Source: Pseudoalteromonas citrea (lineage in GTDB: Bacteria > Pseudomonadota > Gammaproteobacteria > Enterobacterales > Alteromonadaceae). Taken from it: a stretch of 64,000 nt of DNA. The translations under genes were made by a program, and so were the position numbers. Positions 28,835 to 38,200 of this stretch are shown piece by piece. Within the stretch, counting starts at the first letter, position 1, and each line of letters begins with the position of its first letter. The stretch covers positions 806,001-870,000 of the forward strand of contig NZ_AHBZ03000027.1 of assembly GCF_000238375.3 (NCBI RefSeq). The letters run 5' to 3'. The notes under the pieces are model-generated. The model did not search any database and was not told where the DNA came from. It saw nothing but the letters and a program-made list of their open reading frames with translations.

Positions 28835-29194
28835 ATGAAATTGAAAATTGCTAGTTTATTTGTTGCATTTTTTGCCTACTTTTTCATGGAAGTTGCTATT
28901 GCGGGTACTTGTGAAATTCAGTACACCAGGACGTCTTGCCCCGGGAAAGAAAAAATTAGTTATAAAAAGTGTAAAGGTAAACAAAGTTGCTCTAAATTTA
29001 AAGAAGCGGGCACAGCCGCAGAGTGCGGCGCAATGGCGGTTAAGTCTTGTAAGAATAAGCGCTTAACGGTAACTAAAATGAAGGTGATCAATGCAATTTT
29101 TGACGGTGGTAAAATTACCGCATCAAATGGCAGTGATGACTTTTGTACAGTATATGAAAAAGCGAGTGAAGAATTTAATAAATGTGGCGGCTAA
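28835..29194 (+). CDS. Small Cys-rich exported protein
   Basis: 119 residues, family not recognised. A clear signal peptide (LFVAFFAYFFMEVAIAG) ends before TCEIQY. The mature part is basic and has eight Cys (in TCEI, SCPG, KCKG, SCSK, ECGA, SCKN, FCTV, KCGG), an even number suggesting four disulfides in the periplasm or outside. Lys content is high. GAGAGGAG before the ATG is a strong ribosome site, and a strong terminator follows, so it is a self-contained unit. Could be a secreted binding or antimicrobial protein; undetermined. Confidence 0.7.
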   Translation: MKLKIASLFVAFFAYFFMEVAIAGTCEIQYTRTSCPGKEKISYKKCKGKQSCSKFKEAGTAAECGAMAVKSCKNKRLTVTKMKVINAIFDGGKITASNGSDDFCTVYEKASEEFNKCGG

Positions 29195-29248
29195 TGTTGC
29201 ACCATTTAGGCAATAAGTAACATCAAGTTTGATCAATTAAGTAAACAC

Positions 29249-29285
29249 AATGGCTATTGGAGTCGCTCTCAATAGCCATTTTTTA
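29249..29285 (+). terminator. Strong Rho-independent terminator
   Basis: AATGGCTATTG and CAATAGCCATT form an 11-bp perfect stem around a 10-base loop and run into TTTTTAT. It ends the Cys-rich protein transcript. Confidence 0.92.
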
Positions 29286-29429
29286 TAAAAACTTTCAATA
29301 GAGCGAGAGAGTAACCTTCCTGATATTAGCCTGTTTATTATGAATTTAGAGTAATAAATGAGAGACCGCACTTTCAATCAAGCTTTTTAATTCACAGTTT
29401 GCGATACTGCCTGTAGTCAGTCTTTTTGA

Positions 29430-30308
29430 ATGAGCAATTTAACCGTGAGCCATGTTTTACCGCTTCACCGCAGTATTAGACGAGTATGTGATTATATAGA
29501 TCACAACCTTGATAAACAGATGACTGCAACACACTTAAGTGAGGTCGCCGCTTTATCGAAATACCATTTTCATCGGCTGTTTGTGGCTAGTACCAATGTT
29601 ACTGTGAGCAAATATATATTACTCGCCAGATTGAAGCGTGCGTCGTTTGAACTGGCCTTTGAAACCGATATTAAAATTATAGACATTGCCCTTAAGGCGG
29701 GCTTTGACAGTGCAGAAGCATTTTCTCGTGCATTTAAGCGCACATTTAGCCAGACCCCATCCGAATTTAGAAAGCAACCACAATGGCCTCAATGGCACCG
29801 TGTATTTGAACAGACAGCACATAAGCCAATAGAAAACACACTCAACGTAGACATTGTGACATTTCCTAAAACTCAGGTTGCAGTGCTTGAACACCGAGGT
29901 GCGCCTGAACGGGTATATGAAACTGCAGGAAAGTTTGTAAATTGGCGAAAGTCAAGCGGGTTATCACCCATTTGCTCTAGCCTTACATTTGGTCTTCCTA
30001 ATGGAGATCCGAGTGCGATGCCAGCCAGTGAGTTTAGGTTTAAAATAGCAGGGTCGGTTGCAAAGCCCATTCCGAGTAATGACTTTGGTGTGAGTAATGC
30101 AGAGATCCCGTCCATGCGGTGTGCCAAGGTAACACATCAAGGCAGTCACAATACGCTTGAACACACTATCTATATGCTTTATCAGCATTGGCTGGTGGAT
30201 AGCGACGAACAGCCCGCGGCTCACCCCTGCTTTTTTCAATACTTAAACCTGATCCACGAAGTAGATGAATGCGATTTACGCACAGACATATTTTTACCAC
30301 TTTGCTGA
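29430..30308 (+). CDS. AraC-family regulator with GyrI-like effector domain
   Basis: 292 residues. Two N-terminal helix-turn-helix motifs of AraC type (HLSEVAALSKYHFHRLF; IIDIALKAGFDSAEAFSRAF, TPSEFRK) occupy residues 10-115, followed by a GyrI-like/Bac_rhamnosid small-molecule binding domain (VDIVTFPKTQVAVLEHRG onwards). This is the Rob/SbmC arrangement, in which the C-terminal domain binds drugs or other ligands. Isolated gene; targets unknown. Confidence 0.9.
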   Translation: MSNLTVSHVLPLHRSIRRVCDYIDHNLDKQMTATHLSEVAALSKYHFHRLFVASTNVTVSKYILLARLKRASFELAFETDIKIIDIALKAGFDSAEAFSRAFKRTFSQTPSEFRKQPQWPQWHRVFEQTAHKPIENTLNVDIVTFPKTQVAVLEHRGAPERVYETAGKFVNWRKSSGLSPICSSLTFGLPNGDPSAMPASEFRFKIAGSVAKPIPSNDFGVSNAEIPSMRCAKVTHQGSHNTLEHTIYMLYQHWLVDSDEQPAAHPCFFQYLNLIHEVDECDLRTDIFLPLC

Positions 30309-30353
30309 TAAGCGGTAAAAATACGGCAGAGTCTATGCCTGTAACAGCAGGCG

Positions 30354-30992
30354 TTAGTTTGTGTGTAAAACCCCTTTACAAAATGGCAACGCGCTGAGGC
30401 GTTGGTAGTACTTTACTAAGTTTGGAAATTCAGCGAGTAAGTTGAGATCACCAGGTAACTGCATATGATAACCAAGCATGGGTAAAATGAGAGCATCGGC
30501 TAAAGAAAACTGCTCGGTGATTAAAAAGTCACGCTCTGCGAGCTGAGTATTGATAGTTTGCAAAGTGTTCAAAACAGCCGGCTGCGCGGTTTTAAGTTTT
30601 TCAAAATTAAGCTCTCCGTTAGGGCCGCTCGGATTTTTAATCTCAATAATATAGTCAGTGATCAGCGCACGAAAAGCATAAATAGACAGCATACTGGCCC
30701 ACGCATCTATGTGAGCATGTTTTTGTGGGTCAATATCAAATACCGTGGCTCCACCACAATGCTCTAAGTAACGCGCTATGGCATTCGACTCAGGCAAAAT
30801 AAAGTCACCGTCAATTAAAATTGGCACCTTTTTATAAGGATGTAATTTTAACAAACTATCGTCACCGATGGTCAAAGGGTGCCCTTCATGTTCAAGGCTC
30901 AATTGGTAAGGTATACCTTTATAGTTGCACACGAGTTCAATGCTTTTTACAAAGGTGGAAAAGTCAGGGCCGATAAGTGTGATGGTGTTCAT
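30354..30992 (-). CDS. Glutathione S-transferase family protein
   Basis: 212 residues from the ATG at 30992, preceded by AAAAGGACATACA; longer readings upstream would run into the operator region and lack a ribosome site. N-terminal thioredoxin fold with LVCNYKGIPYQLSL, a cis-Pro region HPYKKVPILIDGD and LPESNAIARYLEH; C-terminal helices with FSLADALILPMLGY. Divergent from a TetR gene, with a palindrome in the 89-base gap, so repression by that TetR protein is likely. Confidence 0.88.
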   Translation of the reverse strand: MNTITLIGPDFSTFVKSIELVCNYKGIPYQLSLEHEGHPLTIGDDSLLKLHPYKKVPILIDGDFILPESNAIARYLEHCGGATVFDIDPQKHAHIDAWASMLSIYAFRALITDYIIEIKNPSGPNGELNFEKLKTAQPAVLNTLQTINTQLAERDFLITEQFSLADALILPMLGYHMQLPGDLNLLAEFPNLVKYYQRLSALPFCKGVLHTN

Positions 30993-31043
30993 TGTATGTC
31001 CTTTTGTATGTTTAATGATTGATCTCATCATAAAAAGCATGAC

Positions 31044-31063
31044 AATATGTTCAAGAACATATT
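31044..31063. promoter_or_regulatory. Candidate TetR operator
   Basis: AATATGTTC and its exact complement GAACATATT are separated by two bases in the intergenic region between the divergent gst and tetR genes. Size and symmetry fit a TetR dimer site controlling both genes. Confidence 0.65.
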
Positions 31064-31081
31064 TTAATTTAAGAGAAAATA

Positions 31082-31627
31082 ATGCCTTGGGATGCAAATC
31101 ATAAACACCAATCTCGACAACGTATTTTAGAAGCCGCAGCTCAGTTATTTGTAGCGAGGGGGTTTGATGGGGTAGGTATTGACGACGTAATGCAGCAAGC
31201 GAATATGACCCGAGGTGCATTTTACAGCCACTTTAAATCTAAATCAGAGCTGTACCATGAGGCAATCCCCGTCGCGGGTTTTATAGCAAAAGAACAACTT
31301 GAAGCAGGGTGCAGCAACTCGTTTAACTTATTAAAGCATAACTATTTGAATCAGCATAAAGGCGCTGACGATACACAATTTTGCCCAATTGCCTTACTCA
31401 TTTCAGACATTCGCCACCGAGATCCAGCCATTCGTAAAACGTATGAAAAAGTGTTTGCAGGGTTTGTAGAGTATATAAATAGCCATGTAAATGAGCGCAG
31501 CGCCGCATTAGCGCAAGCAGCCACCATGATAGGCGCCGTCGCACTCGCGCAAACCTTAACAGACGAAAGCTTAAAAGCGGAGTTACTCGCCGCATGCGAG
31601 GCCGCAACTCGGTGTGAACAAGAGTGA
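31082..31627 (+). CDS. TetR/AcrR-family transcriptional regulator
   Basis: 181 residues. The N-terminal helix-turn-helix is typical (RILEAAAQLFVARGFDGVGI, MTRGAFYSHFKSKSELYHEA); the C-terminal ligand domain contains CPIALLISDIRHRD, as in the NemR-like TetR subgroup with conserved Cys. Divergent from a glutathione S-transferase gene, suggesting electrophile-responsive repression. The last gene before the CRISPR region. Confidence 0.9.
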   Translation: MPWDANHKHQSRQRILEAAAQLFVARGFDGVGIDDVMQQANMTRGAFYSHFKSKSELYHEAIPVAGFIAKEQLEAGCSNSFNLLKHNYLNQHKGADDTQFCPIALLISDIRHRDPAIRKTYEKVFAGFVEYINSHVNERSAALAQAATMIGAVALAQTLTDESLKAELLAACEAATRCEQE

Positions 31628-31706
31628 GATTACTGTACGTAAATTACGATATAGCACTTCAGCGCACGTTATGTCATGATGGGTTTGGTTAGGCTAAAAA
31701 ACCACC

Positions 31707-31833
31707 TTTAATTTTCGCTCTTTAAAAAATACCTCTAAATCAAAGTGTTAAACAATGGCGCGTTTTATAAGGTAAAAAAACTAATTTAAACGTAACACAT
31801 TGATATACATTACCTTGGTGTAAAAATCGCATT
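31707..31833 (+). promoter_or_regulatory. Diverged CRISPR leader
   Basis: TTTTCGCTCTTTAAAAAAT, AAGTGTTA...TAACACATTG and a final TTGTAAC-like block parallel the order of elements in the two intact leaders (32148-32297 and 43119-43269), but with many changes. It abuts the first repeat of the one-spacer array. Confidence 0.6.
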
Positions 31834-31921
31834 GTCCACTGCCGCACAGGCAGCTTAGGTGCCTAGGGGCTGGGCGTTTTATGCCTGGTACTAGTCCACT
31901 GCCGCACAGGCAGCTTAGGTG
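31834..31921 (+). CRISPR. One-spacer type I-F array with variant repeats
   Basis: Two identical 28-bp repeats (31834-31861 and 31894-31921) enclose one 32-bp spacer. Compared with the main consensus both start GTCC instead of GTTC and end GGTG instead of GAAA; the GGTG end otherwise occurs only at terminal repeats of this locus. The hairpin core CTGCCGCACAGGCAG is intact, so Cas6f could process it, but the 5' handle would end GGTG. Confidence 0.85.
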
Positions 31922-32080
31922 ATGAGTGACCGAAACGCAGTTTCGCAGCGCGAAGAAGTGAGGTCATGGATGACCGATGTAACCCAGCTCCATGGACGGA
32001 TTTAAAACGCTGAGGTTAGTTTTAGCAAAGGCTGTAGTGACTACTTTTTGGACCCTGAATCAAGTTCAGGGAGACGAAGG
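31922..32080. repeat. Array trailer plus palindromic repeat cassette
   Basis: ATGAGTGACCGAAACG through GAGGTCATGG is the same trailer that follows the other two arrays. After it come ACCGATGTAA..CAGCTCCATGGACGG, a GGCTGTAGTGACTAC block and a palindrome at 32049-32080 (GGACCCTGA...TCAGGGAGACGAAGG). No gene is present. Confidence 0.75.
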
Positions 32081-32147
32081 AGTGGTTATGTTATGAACTG
32101 TCGCAAAGGTAGTTTGATGTGTTTGGGTAAGGTGCAATGAGTTAAAA

Positions 32148-32297
32148 GGGTAAATACCCTTTAAAAACCCTTTATTTTTCGCTCTTTAAAAAGTCACTAT
32201 AAAACAGCAAGTTACAATTGGTCGTTTTTTATATGGTTAAAATAGTATTTTGGCCGTAACGACTTGTTGTAACTTATTTTTATGATGATAGTCTATT
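32148..32297 (+). promoter_or_regulatory. CRISPR leader of array 1
   Basis: 150 bp nearly identical to the leader of array 2. It contains GGGTAAATACCC, TTTTCGCTCTTTAAAAAG and an interrupted inverted repeat with 18-nt arms at 32209-32226 and 32258-32275 (AAGTTACAATTGGTCGTT against AACGACTTGTTGTAACTT, 14 of 18 pairs). Such leaders hold the array promoter and the docking site for IHF and Cas1-Cas2. Confidence 0.8.
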
Positions 32298-32745
32298 GTT
32301 CACTGCCGCACAGGCAGCTTAGAAAAGTATCGTTTGCAACTAACAACGCTATTTTTTGTTCACTGCCGCACAGGCAGCTTAGAAAATCAACCCCAGACCG
32401 TTCTGGTACAGATCCCAGTTCACTGCCGCACAGGCAGCTTAGAAACATACCATCATCTATCATGTGATAACCCATACGTTCACTGCCGCACAGGCAGCTT
32501 AGAAATTCATCCCAATTTTCCCCGTATTACTTTGCTTGTTCACTGCCGCACAGGCAGCTTAGAAAACTCGTCACACCAAAATTTATACCTGGCGCAAGTT
32601 CACTGCCGCACAGGCAGCTTAGAAAATTTCAGCAAGTGCTGCAATGGTGCTTTGTAGGTTCACTGCCGCACAGGCAGCTTAGAAATCCTAGGTCTAAACC
32701 CGCTAAGTTTGTATCCTGTTCACTGCCGCACAGGCAGCTTAGGCG
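32298..32745 (+). CRISPR. Type I-F CRISPR array 1 (8 repeats, 7 spacers)
   Basis: Repeats of 28 bp every 60 bp, starting at 32298, 32358, 32418, 32478, 32538, 32598, 32658 and 32718. Consensus GTTCACTGCCGCACAGGCAG then CTTAGAAA, very close to the Pseudomonas type I-F repeat; Cas6f would cut after the stem to leave the 8-nt handle CTTAGAAA. All seven spacers are 32 bp. The last repeat ends GGCG, marking the leader-distal end. No spacer matches another part of this window by eye. Confidence 0.98.
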
Positions 32746-33250
32746 ATGAGTGACCGAAACGACGTGTTTTGCAGAGGGTGCAGCGCGAAGAAGTGAGGTC
32801 ATGGCAGGTTTTTTGTTCCCGACAAAACCTAAGTACCTGCATCCATGCAGGCAACGACCGATGTAATCCAGCTCCATGGACGGCTTTAAAACGCTGAAGT
32901 TAGTTTTATCTATTCACTGCCGCACTGGCTGTAGTGACTACTTTTTGGATCCTGAAACAAGTTCAGGGAGACGAAGGGGGGGACGTTGTGTATATGCGCG
33001 GCATAAAGCCTCGCCAACGAGTGAGGCCCACACAGTTCGTCTTTCTGACGAAGGTCAGAATCCATGATTTGAACGTATTAGACTAAACTGCTTTGCTTAA
33101 CTCATAGACCCTGAATCAAGTTCAGGGAGACGAAGGGTGGTTATGTTAGCGCACTGTCGTCAACGATTAGCTCTAATTATTCGCGGCATAAAGCCTCGCA
33201 AACGAGTGAGGCCCACATAACTCGTCTTTCTGACGAAGGTCAGAATCCAT
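32746..33250. repeat. Trailer and palindromic repeats between array 1 and the WYL gene
   Basis: The trailer ATGAGTGACCGAAACG and GCGCGAAGAAGTGAGGTCATGG follows the array, with an insertion relative to the other copies. Then come GTACCTGCATCCATGCAGG, CAGCTCCATGGACGG and palindromes at about 32945-32977 and 33105-33136 (GGAYCCTGA type), and 33036-33064 and 33221-33250 (TCGTCTTTCTGACGAAGGTCAG type, opposite strand). GCGGCATAAAGCCTCGC..ACGAGTGAGGCC occurs twice. No supported ORF. Confidence 0.7.
32912..32931 (+). CRISPR. Isolated degenerate CRISPR repeat
   Basis: ATTCACTGCCGCACTGGCTG matches the first 20 bases of the repeat at 17 positions but is embedded in the flanking repeat cassette and has no neighbour at 60 bp. 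Probably a relic of an older array end. Confidence 0.6.
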
Positions 33251-33258
33251 AGGTTGGT

Positions 33259-33283
33259 CACGAAAATACGGTATTTTGTCGTG
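33259..33283. promoter_or_regulatory. Candidate operator of the WYL regulator
   Basis: CACGAAAATACGGTATTTTGTCGTG is an interrupted palindrome (outer CACGA/TCGTG, inner AAATAC/GTATTT, with a two-base asymmetry) 66 bases upstream of the WYL gene start. BrxR/CapW-type regulators bind such inverted repeats near their own promoters. Confidence 0.5.
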
Positions 33284-33348
33284 GATCAATGATCTTATGA
33301 TTATATTTTGATACATTAAATTAACTTAAAATTCACCAAAAGTGATTT

Positions 33349-34179
33349 ATGCAAGCTAAGGAAGAGCAGTATTTTAGGTATATTGAAGCCGTGTTGTTTT
33401 GGCAAGCAGAAATTCAAACCGGTGTATTTCAAGATAAGTTTAAACTTTCAAGACCCAGTGCTCGGCGGTACTTAACAGACTATATTGAACGCCATGGTAT
33501 TGCCGCAAAGTACGATGAATCAGAAAAAGCGTATATATTGGCAACCCCCTTTACACCGAGTTATATTTCTCAAGACTTTTCTGAATATGCGCATTTGATA
33601 GGGGAGCAGTATGTGCACCAACTCAGTGCTTCACCGATCAGCGCTCTGGCTTTACCTCACCGTAAACTTAACCCCATTATTTTGAGGCCTATTCTTAACG
33701 CCTGCCGCCGGCAAAGCGTGCTCGATATTTGCTACCAGTCAATAAAAGAGGGAGGCGAAACTGACCGGGTAATTCGCCCACATACATTGATCAACTCAGG
33801 GCTACGTTATCATTTACGGGCATATTGTGAGAAAGCGCAGGGGTTTAGAGACTTTTCTCTGTCGCGAATAGTGTCTGCTGAGCCTGAGTTTAAAAGCAAA
33901 GCGAAGCAATATAAAAAAGATGATACCGCTTGGCAGCAAGAAGTGACGTTAACTATTATGCCTGACCCAAGGTTAAGCGAATACGCACAGCATGTTATTG
34001 CACACGATTTTGATATGCAAAACCACAAAAAATACCTTAAAACCAACGCGGCACTTGTTAATTACTTAATAAGTATTTTACGCCTAGACGTACAACATCC
34101 AAACCCAGAAGCACAGCAAATTGTGATAGAGCCAGATTGCTATCGAACTCTGAGAAAGCAAAAGCTACTGTGGAATTAA
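33349..34179 (+). CDS. WYL-domain regulator of the BrxR/CapW type
   Basis: 276 residues. N-terminal winged helix (YIEAVLFWQAEIQTGVFQDK, LSRPSARRYLTDYIE) followed by KYDESEKAYILATPFTP, the same layout as BrxR and CapW, homodimeric repressors of BREX, CBASS and other defence loci. The WYL domain spans about residues 115-190 (LDICYQSIKEGGE, RPHTLINSGLRYHLRAYCE, RDFSLSRI), and a C-terminal WCX domain follows. WYL domains sense nucleic acids or nucleotides. The gene lies 96 bases upstream of cas1 on the same strand, so it is the likely transcriptional regulator of the CRISPR-Cas locus. Confidence 0.85.
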   Translation: MQAKEEQYFRYIEAVLFWQAEIQTGVFQDKFKLSRPSARRYLTDYIERHGIAAKYDESEKAYILATPFTPSYISQDFSEYAHLIGEQYVHQLSASPISALALPHRKLNPIILRPILNACRRQSVLDICYQSIKEGGETDRVIRPHTLINSGLRYHLRAYCEKAQGFRDFSLSRIVSAEPEFKSKAKQYKKDDTAWQQEVTLTIMPDPRLSEYAQHVIAHDFDMQNHKKYLKTNAALVNYLISILRLDVQHPNPEAQQIVIEPDCYRTLRKQKLLWN

Positions 34180-34275
34180 GCAACCTATAAAAAAATTAAC
34201 TGGTCATATTAGCAGCATTGTAGACGTTACTTTTTATCAGTAAATTATTGCAACACCTAAGGAAGAGGGAAAGCA

Positions 34276-35277
34276 ATGAACGATTTTAGCCCATCAGACT
34301 TAAAAACAATTTTGCACTCTAAACGAGCCAACATGTACTACCTCGAATATTGCCGTGTAATGCAAAAAGATGGCCGAGTGCTGTATTTAACGGAATCGCT
34401 TTCGAGTAAAGGGAATGAAAATCAGTATTTTAATATTCCCATTGCTAACACCACCGTTGTACTGCTTGGTAATGGCACATCCATTACTCAAGCGGCAATG
34501 CGTATGCTTGCTCAAGCCGGGGTATTAGTCGGTTTTAGTGGTGGCGGTGGAACACCGCTACATATGGCCTGTGAGGTTGAATGGTTTACGCCTCAAAGTG
34601 AATATAGGCCCACTGAATACTTACATGGTTGGATGCAGTTTTGGTTTGATGATGATAAGCGTTTGGCGGCTGCAAAGCAGTTTCAACAAGCACGCATTGT
34701 GTATTTACAAACCGTATGGCAAAAAGATCGAGACTTGAAAGGCGAGGGGTTCGACTTTAACAGCTCGCAAATACAAACCGCGCTCGATACGTTTCATACC
34801 CGAACCGATGCCGCCAAAAAGCAATCTGATTTATTACTTACAGAAGCCCAGTTAACTAAAGTACTTTATAAATACGCAGCGAATAATACCCATGCACAGG
34901 GGTTTACCCGTCAACATCAACCCGACAAAAATAACACCAGCAAAGCCAATGACTTTTTAAATCATGGAAATTATTTGGCTTACGGCCTAGCAGCAAGTTG
35001 TTTATGGGTGCTCGGTATACCGCATGGCTTTGCGGTGATGCATGGAAAAACCCGAAGGGGAGCTTTGGTATTCGATGTAGCTGATTTAATTAAAGACGCG
35101 GTAGTTTTACCTTGGGCTTTTGTATGTGCCAAAGAAAACGCCACAGAGCAAGAATTTCGTCAGCAAGTATTACAAGCCTTTACCGATCATAAATCGTTAG
35201 ATTTTATGTTTGATACGGTAAAGCAAGTTGCACTACAAACATACACCAAAGAGCACATTGAGGCCAACCAATTATGA
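34276..35277 (+). CDS. cas1: CRISPR integrase Cas1 (type I-F)
   Basis: 333 residues of the Cas1f family. Metal-binding residues His256 (VMHGK) and Asp267/Asp270 (FDVADLIKD) are present, with the N-terminal beta domain and the GFSGGGGTPLHM segment. Cas1 with Cas2-3 inserts new spacers at the leader end of the arrays. AAGGAAGAGGG upstream of the ATG is a strong ribosome site. It overlaps the cas2-3 start by 4 bases. Intact, so adaptation may be functional. Confidence 0.97.
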   Translation: MNDFSPSDLKTILHSKRANMYYLEYCRVMQKDGRVLYLTESLSSKGNENQYFNIPIANTTVVLLGNGTSITQAAMRMLAQAGVLVGFSGGGGTPLHMACEVEWFTPQSEYRPTEYLHGWMQFWFDDDKRLAAAKQFQQARIVYLQTVWQKDRDLKGEGFDFNSSQIQTALDTFHTRTDAAKKQSDLLLTEAQLTKVLYKYAANNTHAQGFTRQHQPDKNNTSKANDFLNHGNYLAYGLAASCLWVLGIPHGFAVMHGKTRRGALVFDVADLIKDAVVLPWAFVCAKENATEQEFRQQVLQAFTDHKSLDFMFDTVKQVALQTYTKEHIEANQL

Positions 35278-38200
35278 TGGTCACATTTGTATCTCAATGT
35301 GAGAAAAACGCTCTCAAGAAAACTAGGCGGGTACTTGATGCATTCGCTAACCGAATTGGTGACAACACATGGCAAACTTTGATCACAGAAGATGGTCTCT
35401 TAACGGTTAAAAAAATGCTGCGTAAAACAGCCAGCCGTAGCACTGCGGTGAGCTGTCATTGGCTAAGGTCTCGTTCGAGAAACCAGTTGCTGTGGGTGGT
35501 GGGGAATAAGAATAAGTTTAATGCTGAAGGGTTAGTGCCTGTTAATTCAACGCGTAACAATTTACTGAGAAGCGATCTAGAAAATGATTGGCACTATTTA
35601 CCCTTGATAAAGGCGCTAGCTGCGGTAACGTCTTTATTGCATGACTGGGGGAAATCAACAACTCTTTTTCAAGAGAAATTAAAGCCCGACAGTAAATATA
35701 AATGTAAGGGTGATCCTATTCGTCATGAGTGGATATCTTTATTGCTATTAAGGGCATTAGTTTTTTCTTATGGTAGTAAAAACGACACACATTGGCTAGA
35801 AGCGCTCAGCAAGGGAGCTATTGATGAAACTATGTTAAAAAATAGCGTATGTGAACCAGTAACAAAGCCGTTAGAAGGGTTACCTCCTATTGCAAAACTG
35901 GTCGCGTGGTTAGTTGTTTCCCATCACCGTCTGCCATTACCTAGTAAAGATAATTGTAAAGATTATTTATCTGAAACGGCTGAGTCTTTAGATCAGGCTC
36001 TTGATAGGATAACTCAACACTGGGGCTATCAAAATCGCTTTGATGAAGAAGAGTATCAAAAGCGTTTGGTACAGTGTTTCGATTTCCCCAATGGATTAAT
36101 TAGTAACTCCAAGCTCTGGTTACATCAAATTAAAAAGTGGTCAGCTAGATTGCTTTTAAATCATAAGCACGGAATTAAATGCATTGAGACGGGGTGTTAC
36201 CGTCTGATCCTTCACCATACTCGATTGTGCGTGATGCTAGGTGACCATTATTATTCATCACAGCAGGCTGATAAAAAGTGGAAAAATACAACGGGGCTGT
36301 TTGCAAATACAGACCGTACAACTAATCAATTAAAACAGAAGCTCGATGAGCATCTTGTCGGAGTCATGTGCAGTGCATTACATACAGCTCATTTATTGCC
36401 AGCGTTCGAGATAGAGCCTCCGTTAGCACAAGACATAAAAAGCTTATATAAGAGAAGCCCTAAGCCGTTTCAATGGCAAGATAAAGCTGTTGATAAAATT
36501 ATAATATGGCGTGCCCAAGAGGTTGCTGAAAGTCAAAAGCAGTATGGCTTTTTTACTGTGAATATGGCAAGTACTGGGTGTGGTAAAACGTTTGCAAATG
36601 CCAAAGTTATGCGTGCGCTTTCTCGTGATGGGCAGAGTTTACGCTTTATTTTGGCACTAGGCTTACGCACATTAACTTTGCAAACAGGCGATGAATATCG
36701 TCAAAGAGTTGGGCTTGATAGTACTGAACTGGCTGTATTAATTGGGTCTAAAGCTGTTATGGAATTGCATAACAGCAAGTCGATAGGTGATGAAGGGCAA
36801 GTCTTTGAAAGTTCGGGATCAAGCTCACAAGATAGCTTGCTAACAGAAGAAGTTGACTTTGAATGTGATATTCCAGAAAAAGGGCTGGCGACTGTTTTAA
36901 CTTGTGCTCGTGATAAGCAGTTTCTATATGCACCTGTTTTGGCTTGCACAATTGACCACATTATAGCGGCAACGGAAACAAAACGGGGTGGGCGATACAT
37001 TTTACCATCATTGAGATTAATGTCGTCAGATTTAGTAATAGACGAAATTGATGACTTTACAGGCGTTGATTTAATAGCGATTGGCCGCTTAATTCACTTG
37101 GCTGGAATGTTGGGCCGTAAGGTGATGATATCGTCTGCAACGATCCCACCATCATTAGCGGAAGGTTATTTTAAAGCCTATAGAGATGGCTGGCAGGTTT
37201 ATTGTAAAACACGCAGTGCGAATGCGGTGATTGGTTGTGCATGGATAGATGAATTTGCAACACAGGTAACCAGTAATAAAACACAGGAATTGCCAGATGC
37301 GATAAGCCAATACCGCAAAGAACACACTCAATTTATAGAAAATAGGGTAAGAAAATTAGTTCAACAGCCTTCTTTACGTAAAGCTGATATTAGTTATTGT
37401 CACGATATTATAGAGCGATATCGAGATCAGAATCAGCAACAAGAAAGTGTCATTGAGCATAAGCAAGCGGCTTACTTTAATATCATTGCACAAAGTGCGC
37501 TTAACAAACATAGCAATCATCATTTTACTGATCCAGTTTCACAGCTGAATGTCTCTTTTGGTGTAGTGCGTATCGCTAATATTCAGCCATGTACTGAATT
37601 GACTCGATACTTGTTGGAACATAATTGGCCAAGCAATATCCAAGTTCGGGTTATGGCGTATCATAGTCAGCAGGTTTTACTGATGCGGTCGATACAAGAG
37701 CAGCATTTAGATAAGGTGCTAAAAAGAAAAGAATCTCCGCCACAAGCACTGGCAGACCCCGTTATCCGCAATCATTTGAATAATATCAAGCAAGATAATT
37801 CAACAGTTGAACATATCATGTTTATATTGGTTGCAACGCCTGTTGAAGAAGTTGGTAGAGATCATGACTTTGATTGGGCCGTTATAGAGCCATCGTCTTA
37901 TCGCTCTATTATTCAACTATCAGGACGGGTGAGACGACATAGAAGTACTGAGGTAACCCAACCTAATATTGCGTTATTACAATATAACTGGAAGGCGATT
38001 AAAAATAGCCATAAAGAACGCTCACGAGTGTTTCACAGACCAGGCTTTGAAAGCTATTGTAATCTAACTAGTCATGATCTTGAGCAGTTAATTGATGTAC
38101 CACAGGCTGCTGAGCGCTTAGATGCCATACCAAGAATTAAACAGCCTAGTCATATCAATGCAGGGTATGTATATAGAATGACAGTGGCTAATAATTTGGT

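Noticed and set aside
32282-32877. ORFs rich in HCRTGSLE, SLPHRQLR or FLSCLCGSE across array 1
   Set aside because: They are translations of the CRISPR repeat in different frames and strands, not proteins.
34180-34275. Possible second target of the antisense mini-array in front of cas1
   Set aside because: No run of more than a few bases matches the pseudo-spacer with a CC nearby.
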